A stretch of DNA of 64,000 nucleotides from an uncultured Muribaculum sp. (GTDB lineage: Bacteria; Bacteroidota; Bacteroidia; Bacteroidales; Muribaculaceae). The stretch covers positions 1 through 64,000 of the forward strand of contig NZ_CAJTYX010000017.1 in NCBI RefSeq assembly GCF_910583865.1. Reading direction: 5' to 3'. The notes beneath the pieces are model-generated. The model ran no database searches. It worked only from the letters and a program-made list of their open reading frames with translations, and was not told the DNA's origin. The translations under genes were made by a program, and so were the position numbers. Below are positions 25,869 to 32,571 of this stretch, piece after piece (the first letter of the stretch is position 1; each line of letters opens with the position of its first letter).

Positions 25869-27431
25869 TCAGAAACGCGGATTCTTGTCCCACCATACAC
25901 GTGTGCCGGCATTGTCGGCGCCACCGAGGAGCTGACGGCCAACGGCCACACCGTCGGCATTGTTCTGGCGCTCCTGGAGGCAGAACGGCAGACGGCGTGG
26001 GCCGAGGTCGGAGTTGACTGTGCCGTTGGAGCCGTTGGAGATAGCGTTGATGAGGTCGGGATAGCCTGTGCGGCGCACCTCCGCCCATCCTTCCGATCCG
26101 TTGGGGAAGAGCGAGATCCACTTCTGGGTGGAGATGCGTTCGAGCTTGCCCTCGAAGTTGGCGGCATCGTCCCAGGCGGGTGTCAGGCCGTTGGTGGTGA
26201 AGGTGTAGTTGTAGCCCGATACGGGGTCGGAGTAGCCTGAAAGTGTGTTGTTGGAGGCGAGATAAGTGCCGGCCTCCACGCCGTTTTCAGAGCATGACAT
26301 CTTTATGCCCTCTTCGTAGAGCGACTTGGGGTCGCCACCTATGCCCCAGCGCAGTGCGGCCTCGGCGCGCAGGAAGAAGCTCTCTGCTGCGGGCATCCAC
26401 ACGATGGGGGTGTTGTACTTGGTCACGTTGAAGTGTGAACACTTCTCCTGGTAGTCGGAGAGGTGGCCGGTGATGCCCATGGGCACGCCCCAGTATTCCC
26501 CGTCGACAGCGGTGAAGTAGGCGGAGCAGCGAGGGTCGCCGAGTTGCTTCATTACCTCGACGATCGAGGCGCCTACTCGCGTGTCACCCTTGTTGAACTC
26601 ATAGTCTATGATGTAGAGCGGGTTCTCGTACTGCACGAGGCTCTGGCGGAGCTCAGCACGCTGTGCGGCGCTCTCCACGAATCCGGCTGTCGATTGGAGC
26701 GACTTTTCGGCCTCGGCACGTGCGAGGGCGGCGTCGGCGTAGACCACGCGGAGGGCCAGGCGCAGACGCAGGGTGTTGGCGAAGCGTATCCAGTTTTCGG
26801 TTGCTCCGCCATACACCTTGTCATACTGTGCGAGCACGGAGGTACCTCCTGCCGTATAGTAGGCCGTCAAGGCGTCTATGGCTTTGCCGAGTTCCTGGAA
26901 GAATGATTTGTAGACGGCTTCCTGCGAGTCGTAGTCGCCGGTCTCGCCATACTTGATGTAGGGGATCGGGCCGAATGTGTCGGTGATCTGCGACATGCCG
27001 GCGATCTTGATTATGTTGGCGATGGCGAGCACCTCGTCGCGGCCCTGCTCCTTGGCGAGCTTGCTGACCTCGCGCCAGGGCATCATTATGCCTGTGTAGG
27101 CCTCGTTGAATGTCGAGTTGATCCAACCGTCCTGCCATATGTACTGCTGGTGGCTCTGGAGGTTGCCGAGGGTCGAGCCTGCGTATCCTGCGAAAAGGTC
27201 GTGCGAGAGGTTGCGTGATATCTGGTAGTCGGAGCTGAGCTTGCCTCCGAGCGCCACGAGGATGACGCGTGTCTGCATCTGCTGGATGAAGGCTCCGGTC
27301 TTGAGGTTGTCGGCCTTCATCATATCCTCGGTCACGCCGTTGGGGTTGATGTTGTCCTCCATGTCGATGCACGATGACGCCAGAAGCGACAGCGCAAGTG
27401 TGGCAACCGGAAATATTCTGTTGTATTTCAT
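25869..27431 (-). CDS. SusD/RagB-family surface glycan-binding lipoprotein
   Basis: A 520-aa lipoprotein (Cys21 in LLASSCIDMED) that would form the lid over the adjacent SusC channel. The helical TPR-like core and the C-terminal IPFCLQ-type ending before the last Arg/Phe segment fit the SusD family, with features of the SusD-like_2 branch (NPNGVT near the start, MMPWREVSKLA). Binding specificity cannot be read. It follows susC by 24 bp and precedes the GH18-like gene by 40 bp. Confidence 0.9.
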   Translation of the reverse strand: MKYNRIFPVATLALSLLASSCIDMEDNINPNGVTEDMMKADNLKTGAFIQQMQTRVILVALGGKLSSDYQISRNLSHDLFAGYAGSTLGNLQSHQQYIWQDGWINSTFNEAYTGIMMPWREVSKLAKEQGRDEVLAIANIIKIAGMSQITDTFGPIPYIKYGETGDYDSQEAVYKSFFQELGKAIDALTAYYTAGGTSVLAQYDKVYGGATENWIRFANTLRLRLALRVVYADAALARAEAEKSLQSTAGFVESAAQRAELRQSLVQYENPLYIIDYEFNKGDTRVGASIVEVMKQLGDPRCSAYFTAVDGEYWGVPMGITGHLSDYQEKCSHFNVTKYNTPIVWMPAAESFFLRAEAALRWGIGGDPKSLYEEGIKMSCSENGVEAGTYLASNNTLSGYSDPVSGYNYTFTTNGLTPAWDDAANFEGKLERISTQKWISLFPNGSEGWAEVRRTGYPDLINAISNGSNGTVNSDLGPRRLPFCLQERQNNADGVAVGRQLLGGADNAGTRVWWDKNPRF

Positions 27432-27455
27432 TGGTTTACAATTGAGGTGTGTGGG

Positions 27456-30400
27456 TTAGAATTGTACTTTTACCGAGAAACCGAGGGTGCGGAGGCTCGG
27501 GCTCATGAAGTTGTCGATACCCTGCATATAGGTGCCCGTGGAGGCTGTAAGCTCGGGGTCGTAGGGGGCTTTGCGGTAGAAGAAGAAGAGGTTCTTGCCG
27601 ATGAGCGACACATTGAGACCCTTCACGAAGCCGCCCCACTTCTGCACGGGGAAGTCGTAGCCGAGGGTAAGCTCGCCGAGGCGCACGTTGGTGGCCGAGT
27701 AGACATACCATGCGCCGATACCGCCGCTCTGGCCGGGTGAGCCGACTTTCTGGTAGAAGTCCTGAGCGGGGATGGGACGCCCGTTGATGATGACGCCGCC
27801 GTTGAGACGCGCATCCTCTGTCTGCTTCGATGCTCCGTAGTAGTCGAGCACGGCCTGTGTCTGCGAGATGCCGATGCCTCCTACGCGTGCGGTGACGAGG
27901 AATCCGAGGTTGATGCCTTTATACCGGAAGTCGTTGCCCCATCCGATGTTGTACTTGGGCGAGGCGTTGCCGACCTTCTTCCATGTGCCCGGTTCGGGGG
28001 TTACGGTCTGGTCTACGGGATTGACGTGGATGTAGCCGTGGTCGTCGGTCTTGAGGGTGTTTACGTAGATGTCGCCGATAGATCCGCCCTTGGTGACACG
28101 GGTCTGGTACATCGATGTGGAGGCCATGATCATCTCGGTCAGAGGTGCAGGCTCGCCTGTGTAGGGGTCTACGTAGTCCGATGCGAGGTCCTTGACGGTG
28201 TTGCGGTTGATGGAGTAGTTGAGGTAGGTGCTCCATGAGAAGTCGCCCCATGTGTTGTTGAAGCGTGCGGTAAGCTCAATACCCTTGTTGTCTACGCGGC
28301 CTCCGTTGAAGATCTCGGAGGTGTAGCCTGTCGATGCGGCGAGCTGGCGCTCGAAGAACTGGTTGAGGGTGCGCGAGTAGTAGAACGTGGCGTCGAGACG
28401 GAACCTGTTGTCGAACATGGCGAGGTTGAGACCTGCCTCCCAGGCCTTTGTGCGTTCGGGCTTGAGATTGCTGTTCGGGCGGCGTGTCACTGTCGACACC
28501 TGTCCGTCCTTGATCTCATAGGTAGGGATGGCGATGAACACCTCGGGAGCGTTACCCACCTCGGAGTATGACACACGCACCTTGGCGAAGTTGAGTATGC
28601 GGCTCTGCATGCCGAGGATATCGGTGACGATGCCGGAGATACCTACCGAGGGGTAGAAGAACGAGCTGGTCGACGTGCCTTTGAATGTCGATGACCAGTC
28701 GTTGCGTGCCGACACGTCGAGATACACTTTCGACTGGTAGCCGAGCTGCATGGTGCCGAACACGGCGCGCTTCTTCAGGTGGAAACCGTCCTGGCGGGCG
28801 AGGTCACGGCCGGAGAAGTCGACGTTGGCCCATGAGAACATGTTGGCCACTGTCTTTAGCTGGCCGCCGAAGTAGTCGTTCTGGTAGTCGGTATTCTCGA
28901 AGTTGGCGCCGGCGTTGAGCATCAGGTTGATGTTGCGGTCGAAGAGATATTTGTTGACCGATACGAGGAACTCTCCATAGACCTGCTGGTTGGTGATGTT
29001 CTCCTTTGAGTAGTAACCGTAGGCCGATGCATACTGGGTGTTGGTGCCGGCATCCATCTTGCGCTCGCGGGTCTGGTTGTCGCGGTCGATCTTGGCCCTG
29101 GCGGTGACATTGAGCCAGTCGGTGAAGTCGTAGCGGAACTGTGCGGAAGCGGTGTATCGGTTCTTCTTGTTGGGCATCTCGATGTTTTCGGTTATCCAGT
29201 AGGGGTTCTGGAGTGCCATTGTCGAGGTGTAGGGGAAGTACTGGTCCATGAGTCCGCGTCCGGGATTCCAGCGCTGGTATGCCTGCATCTTGGAGAAGTC
29301 CTCACCTGCGGGGAAAAGGTAGAGCGACACGAGGGGGTTGTAGTAGAGGCCCTGCGATGTCATGTTCTTCTCGTTGATCTGGCTGAGGTTGAAAGCCAGG
29401 TCCATGGTGAGCTTGTCGTTGGCCATCTTGGTGGTGTTGCGCACGGTGGCGTTGTAGCGCGAATAGTTGTTGTTGTGCACCACACCCTCGGCGTTGGTGG
29501 TTCCTATCGACAGGTAGGTCTGGTTCCTGGCTGTGCCTGTCGTGAGCGAGGCGGAGTTGGTGACGTTGAAGCCTGTCTGGAAGAAGTCCTTGGGATCAAA
29601 CGTGCTCCGCGTTGCCAGCTTCGAACCCCAGCTGAGGTAGCTGCCTGTCTCCGACGGTCCATAGGAGGTCTGGAACTCGGGCATCACTGCCACGCGCTGG
29701 AATGTGGTGTTGTTTGAGATGGTGATGCGGGTCTCCCCTTCCTGTCCCTTCTTGGTGGTGATCATCACCACGCCGTTGGCGGCAGCGGAGCCGTAGAGGG
29801 CAGCTGCAGAGGGACCGGAGAGCACCGAGATGTTCTCGATATCGTCGGGGTTGATGGCCGACAGGGGGTCGCCGGTCTGTGCGGCGCCTTCATAGACGCC
29901 TTCGGGCTGGGTGGCTGCGCGGCTCATGTCGAGCATGGGTATGCCGTCGACCACGTATAGGGCGTTGTTGTTGCCGGAGATTGATTTGGCGCCGCGCATC
30001 ACCACGCGTGTGCCGCCGCCCATTCCGGATGCGGCTGAGTTGATGGTCACGCCGGCAACCTTTCCCGCGAGGTTGTTGACGAAGTTGGCGTCGGCAATTC
30101 GGGTGATGTCGTCATTGTCGATCTTCTGCACGTTGTAGGAGAGTGATTTCGACTCTTTCTTGATGCCGAGGGCGGTCACCACTACCTCGTTGAGGTTGGT
30201 TGACTCCTCTTTCATGGTCACTGTCATGGGCTGGCCGGTGACTTTGGCTGAAGTCTTGGCGAAGCCGATGTAGGTGAATTCGAGGGTCTGGCCGGGTGTG
30301 GCCTTTACGTTGAAGCGGCCGTCGATGTCGGTGATTCCGACAATCCCTTTGCCTTGGATGGAGACCGAGACGCCTGTCAGAGGGTCACCATTGGCATCGA

Positions 30401-30548
30401 GAACCTCTCCGCTCACGGATGTTGCTCCGGCAGAGGCATGGGCCGCTCCCGAAGTTGCAGGGGCATTGCCCTGGGCTGACAGCATGGGTGCGCAACATAA
30501 CGCACACGCCATTACCGCCACCTTTGGTTGGATGAACTTTAGATTCAT
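27456..30548 (-). CDS. SusC/RagA-family TonB-dependent outer membrane receptor
   Basis: A 1030-aa outer membrane transporter that imports oligosaccharides using TonB energy. In order it has a signal peptide, a carboxypeptidase-regulatory-like domain (about residues 45-115, VSGEVLDANGDPLTGVSV), a TonB box region (NEVVVTALG), a plug domain (ALYVVDGIPMLD) and a 22-strand barrel ending in SLRTLGFSVKVQF. First gene of the five-gene operon susC-susD-GH18-DUF1735-DUF1735. The leader is about 190 nt long behind an unusual promoter with an 11-C tract. No dedicated regulator (hybrid two-component or sigma/anti-sigma pair) is next to it. Confidence 0.93.
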   Translation of the reverse strand: MNLKFIQPKVAVMACALCCAPMLSAQGNAPATSGAAHASAGATSVSGEVLDANGDPLTGVSVSIQGKGIVGITDIDGRFNVKATPGQTLEFTYIGFAKTSAKVTGQPMTVTMKEESTNLNEVVVTALGIKKESKSLSYNVQKIDNDDITRIADANFVNNLAGKVAGVTINSAASGMGGGTRVVMRGAKSISGNNNALYVVDGIPMLDMSRAATQPEGVYEGAAQTGDPLSAINPDDIENISVLSGPSAAALYGSAAANGVVMITTKKGQEGETRITISNNTTFQRVAVMPEFQTSYGPSETGSYLSWGSKLATRSTFDPKDFFQTGFNVTNSASLTTGTARNQTYLSIGTTNAEGVVHNNNYSRYNATVRNTTKMANDKLTMDLAFNLSQINEKNMTSQGLYYNPLVSLYLFPAGEDFSKMQAYQRWNPGRGLMDQYFPYTSTMALQNPYWITENIEMPNKKNRYTASAQFRYDFTDWLNVTARAKIDRDNQTRERKMDAGTNTQYASAYGYYSKENITNQQVYGEFLVSVNKYLFDRNINLMLNAGANFENTDYQNDYFGGQLKTVANMFSWANVDFSGRDLARQDGFHLKKRAVFGTMQLGYQSKVYLDVSARNDWSSTFKGTSTSSFFYPSVGISGIVTDILGMQSRILNFAKVRVSYSEVGNAPEVFIAIPTYEIKDGQVSTVTRRPNSNLKPERTKAWEAGLNLAMFDNRFRLDATFYYSRTLNQFFERQLAASTGYTSEIFNGGRVDNKGIELTARFNNTWGDFSWSTYLNYSINRNTVKDLASDYVDPYTGEPAPLTEMIMASTSMYQTRVTKGGSIGDIYVNTLKTDDHGYIHVNPVDQTVTPEPGTWKKVGNASPKYNIGWGNDFRYKGINLGFLVTARVGGIGISQTQAVLDYYGASKQTEDARLNGGVIINGRPIPAQDFYQKVGSPGQSGGIGAWYVYSATNVRLGELTLGYDFPVQKWGGFVKGLNVSLIGKNLFFFYRKAPYDPELTASTGTYMQGIDNFMSPSLRTLGFSVKVQF

Positions 30549-30744
30549 GGCACTTGGCTAAAAATATGAGATTGGTTTAACTAAAGTGAATATAATTACT
30601 CAAAATGTTGGAGACCAAACCATTATCTGGTATAAGACGGTCTGTGTATCATGGTAACATCTGGAATAATTTCCGGGAGAAAAAGAAAGATTTCCGATGC
30701 CTATTATCTATACTGTGTCGAAAGGACAATAAGTCTTTCGGCGG

Positions 30745-30781
30745 CAAAGGTATTAAAAAGATATAAATTCGGGGGGGGGGG
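30745..30781 (-). promoter_or_regulatory. susC operon promoter with an 11-C tract
   Basis: On the minus strand TACCTTTG (30745-30752) is the -7 element. The -33 region is occupied by eleven consecutive C (30771-30781). The core plus flank is nearly the same as at 21359-21392, where the tract has eight C. A homopolymer here could change promoter strength by slipped-strand mispairing. The rest of 30549-30980 holds only the susC leader and AT-rich sequence with no gene. Confidence 0.6.
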
Positions 30782-30980
30782 TAAAAGTTAAATAATATTA
30801 ATAAGATGCGTCGGTGTGTGTTAAATTTTAGGTCAAATAATGTCAATAGAGTGCTAATTCTTTTGTAGCCAAAGTCTTTCCGGCGTTTTACACCGCTTCT
30901 CCTTATACCGCAGAAAATGAAAATTTGATGAAGCGAAATTTGATGAAGCAACGTTAATGCCCAATATTCCTTCCGGAAAT

Positions 30981-31011
30981 TTTGCATATTGGAGCAAAAT
31001 CGCTACCTTTG
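30981..31011 (+). promoter_or_regulatory. hicAB promoter
   Basis: TTTG (30981-30984), 19 bp, TACCTTTG (31004-31011): a canonical Bacteroidetes promoter, 33 bp before the hicA start. Confidence 0.75.
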
Positions 31012-31044
31012 CATTGTTGTTAACAACAAGCGTTCTTTAATTTT

Positions 31045-31236
31045 ATGAAGTACTCAGAATTAGAGGCCGAATTGACGGCCGCAGGATGCTGGGTCATTCG
31101 GAAAGGTGGCAACCATATGATATGGTTCTCGCCAATAACGGATAAGAAATTTCCTCTTGGGCATCATGGCTCAAAGGAAGTTCCACCATCCACCGAGCGC
31201 AGTGTCCGTCGACTCTCCGGGGTTAAGAAGCCCTGA
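31045..31236 (+). CDS. hicA: HicA-family mRNA interferase toxin
   Basis: A 63-aa toxin of a type II toxin-antitoxin system that cleaves mRNA. The double-stranded RNA-binding-like fold is recognisable from AAGCWVIRKGGNHMIW, which contains the catalytic His in GGNH, and from the HHGSKEVPPSTERSVRR tail. The length is normal. HicB lies 112 bp downstream, farther than the usual few bases, with two hairpins in the gap. Confidence 0.85.
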   Translation: MKYSELEAELTAAGCWVIRKGGNHMIWFSPITDKKFPLGHHGSKEVPPSTERSVRRLSGVKKP

Positions 31237-31321
31237 CAGTCGGAGTTCCGAAAGATGAGTTGGGGGAGAAGTCCCCCACTCATTACTTCATAACTTAATA
31301 GGCATAACTGTTGTTAAGAAT

Positions 31322-31347
31322 AAAGGAGGCATCAAAAACCTCCTTTT
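31322..31347 (+). terminator. hairpin with U-run directly before hicB
   Basis: AAAGGAGG pairs with CCTCCTTT around a 9-nt loop, followed by TTTT and then the ATG at 31349. Another hairpin (GGGGGA/TCCCCC, about 31261-31280) lies upstream. These may attenuate readthrough from hicA to hicB or set the toxin/antitoxin ratio. Confidence 0.5.
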
Positions 31348-31348
31348 C

Positions 31349-31768
31349 ATGGAATATAATAATTTCACTTTGATGAAAGCGAACATAGTATTTGAAATGG
31401 CAAAGGATGGCGGGTGCTCTTGCTTCATGCAAGAGGATGTTCCCGACTTCGGTCTGTTTGGATATGGAAACTCTCCGCAAGAAGCAAAAGCTGATATGCT
31501 TCAGGCCTATGAGGAGATAAAAGAAGTTTTAAGGGAGGAAGGTAAAGTCCCTACCGAACTTGATTTTGTCTATCATTACGACATGAAATCATTCTTTGAG
31601 TATTTTGATTTTCTCAACATTTCGAAAGTAGCCGAAAAAGCAGGAATCAACCCTTCTCTTATGCGCAAATACACATCGGGAGTGGCAAATGCCGGAGAAG
31701 GTCAGTATCTGAAACTACAAAAGGCTATTCATTCAATAGCAAAAGAATTGGCTGCGACCAATTTCTAA
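31349..31768 (+). CDS. hicB: HicB-family antitoxin
   Basis: A 139-aa antitoxin. The N-terminal HicB fold binds the toxin (CSCFMQEDVPDFGLFGYGNSPQEAKADMLQAYEEIKEVL). The C-terminal part (ISKVAEKAGINPSLMRKYTSGVANAGEGQYLKLQKAI) is a helix-turn-helix, so the protein probably represses the hicAB promoter. The start may be ATG 31349 or the internal ATG 31373; the first lies right after the hairpin at 31322-31347. A strong terminator follows at 31815-31841. Confidence 0.85.
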   Translation: MEYNNFTLMKANIVFEMAKDGGCSCFMQEDVPDFGLFGYGNSPQEAKADMLQAYEEIKEVLREEGKVPTELDFVYHYDMKSFFEYFDFLNISKVAEKAGINPSLMRKYTSGVANAGEGQYLKLQKAIHSIAKELAATNF

Positions 31769-31814
31769 GATACATCTGCCCGTGAGGGTGGACTTCATAA
31801 ATTAAAGAACGTAG

Positions 31815-31841
31815 CCGTGTCCCTATCGGGCACGGTTTTTT
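31815..31841 (+). terminator. Rho-independent terminator after hicAB
   Basis: CCGTGTCC pairs with GGGCACGG (one G-U) around CTATC, followed by six T. Confidence 0.85.
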
Positions 31842-31851
31842 GGGAGAAAAA

Positions 31852-31883
31852 TTTGCATGCTACAATTTCGTGTTGTAAATTTG
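31852..31883 (+). promoter_or_regulatory. promoter for the Arg-rich protein gene
   Basis: TTTG (31852-31855), 20 bp, TAAATTTG (31876-31883), 45 bp before the ATG at 31928. Confidence 0.75.
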
Positions 31884-31927
31884 CGATGTAATAAGTGAAT
31901 TTACTAATCTTTTTATCTTTATCTATT

Positions 31928-32530
31928 ATGAAATCACCACGTTATAAATTTGACAAGCTATGGTTTATCGCCATGAGGGTTTCGGGCTGTGAGGATTACG
32001 AGACCGAACGTATGGTCAGGGACTATATCGAGACGGGGAAAGAACCGCGATTCCATTATGTGGACCATGAGGGATTCCGTTGCGCATGGGTAATCATCCG
32101 GGCCGAGATCGACCGCCGTCGCCGCCGCAACGAGCGTGCGCGTGAGCGCCGCCGTGAGCGCAAGGCGCAGCGTGCCGCCGAACTGGAAGCTGCCGAGAAA
32201 GCTGCAAAAAAAGCGCGGCGGCTCGCCCGTAAGGCTGCCGTCGCGCGTAGTTCGCGTGAGCGGTCGAAGCTGTACCATGCCGCCAAGGAGGCGGCCCGCG
32301 TGGCTTCTGACGCGTCAATCAAGGTAAATGTCAGGAGACCCGTCACAGGTCGTGGAAAGACTGCCCCGGAGCGCAGGGACAATGTGGCCCGGTGTGTGGG
32401 TGGTGTGCCACGCAAGGGTGTGTCACGAGGAGGTACGTCACGCGCGGGTGTGCCACGATGCCCAGCCTCCCCGAAATCCCGCTTTTCCGACCGGTTCCGT
32501 GGTCCCGGAGTCGGCCTTCCCCTCCCGTAG
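31928..32530 (+). CDS. Arg/Ala-rich basic hypothetical protein
   Basis: A 200-aa protein of no recognised family. The first ~65 residues form a normal-looking domain (YKFDKLWFIAMRVSGCEDYETERMVRDYIE, then VDHEGFRCAWVIIRAEID). Residues about 66-130 are an extreme Arg/Glu/Ala-rich helix that could bind nucleic acid or form a coiled coil, and the C-terminus is a low-complexity Arg/Gly/Pro/Ser tail with repeated VxRxGxSRxG-like pieces. ATG 31928 is chosen over 31895 because it follows the promoter properly. A long antisense frame here is rejected since only this strand has a promoter. The last part may be partly decayed or non-conserved. Confidence 0.6.
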   Translation: MKSPRYKFDKLWFIAMRVSGCEDYETERMVRDYIETGKEPRFHYVDHEGFRCAWVIIRAEIDRRRRRNERARERRRERKAQRAAELEAAEKAAKKARRLARKAAVARSSRERSKLYHAAKEAARVASDASIKVNVRRPVTGRGKTAPERRDNVARCVGGVPRKGVSRGGTSRAGVPRCPASPKSRFSDRFRGPGVGLPLP

Positions 32531-32571
32531 GGATGCACCGGTATGTGCGTTTATTACCTCAGTCGCCCGGG

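Noticed and set aside
32056..32538. 160-aa minus-strand frame
   Set aside because: Opposes the Arg-rich protein gene, which has a canonical promoter; this frame has none.
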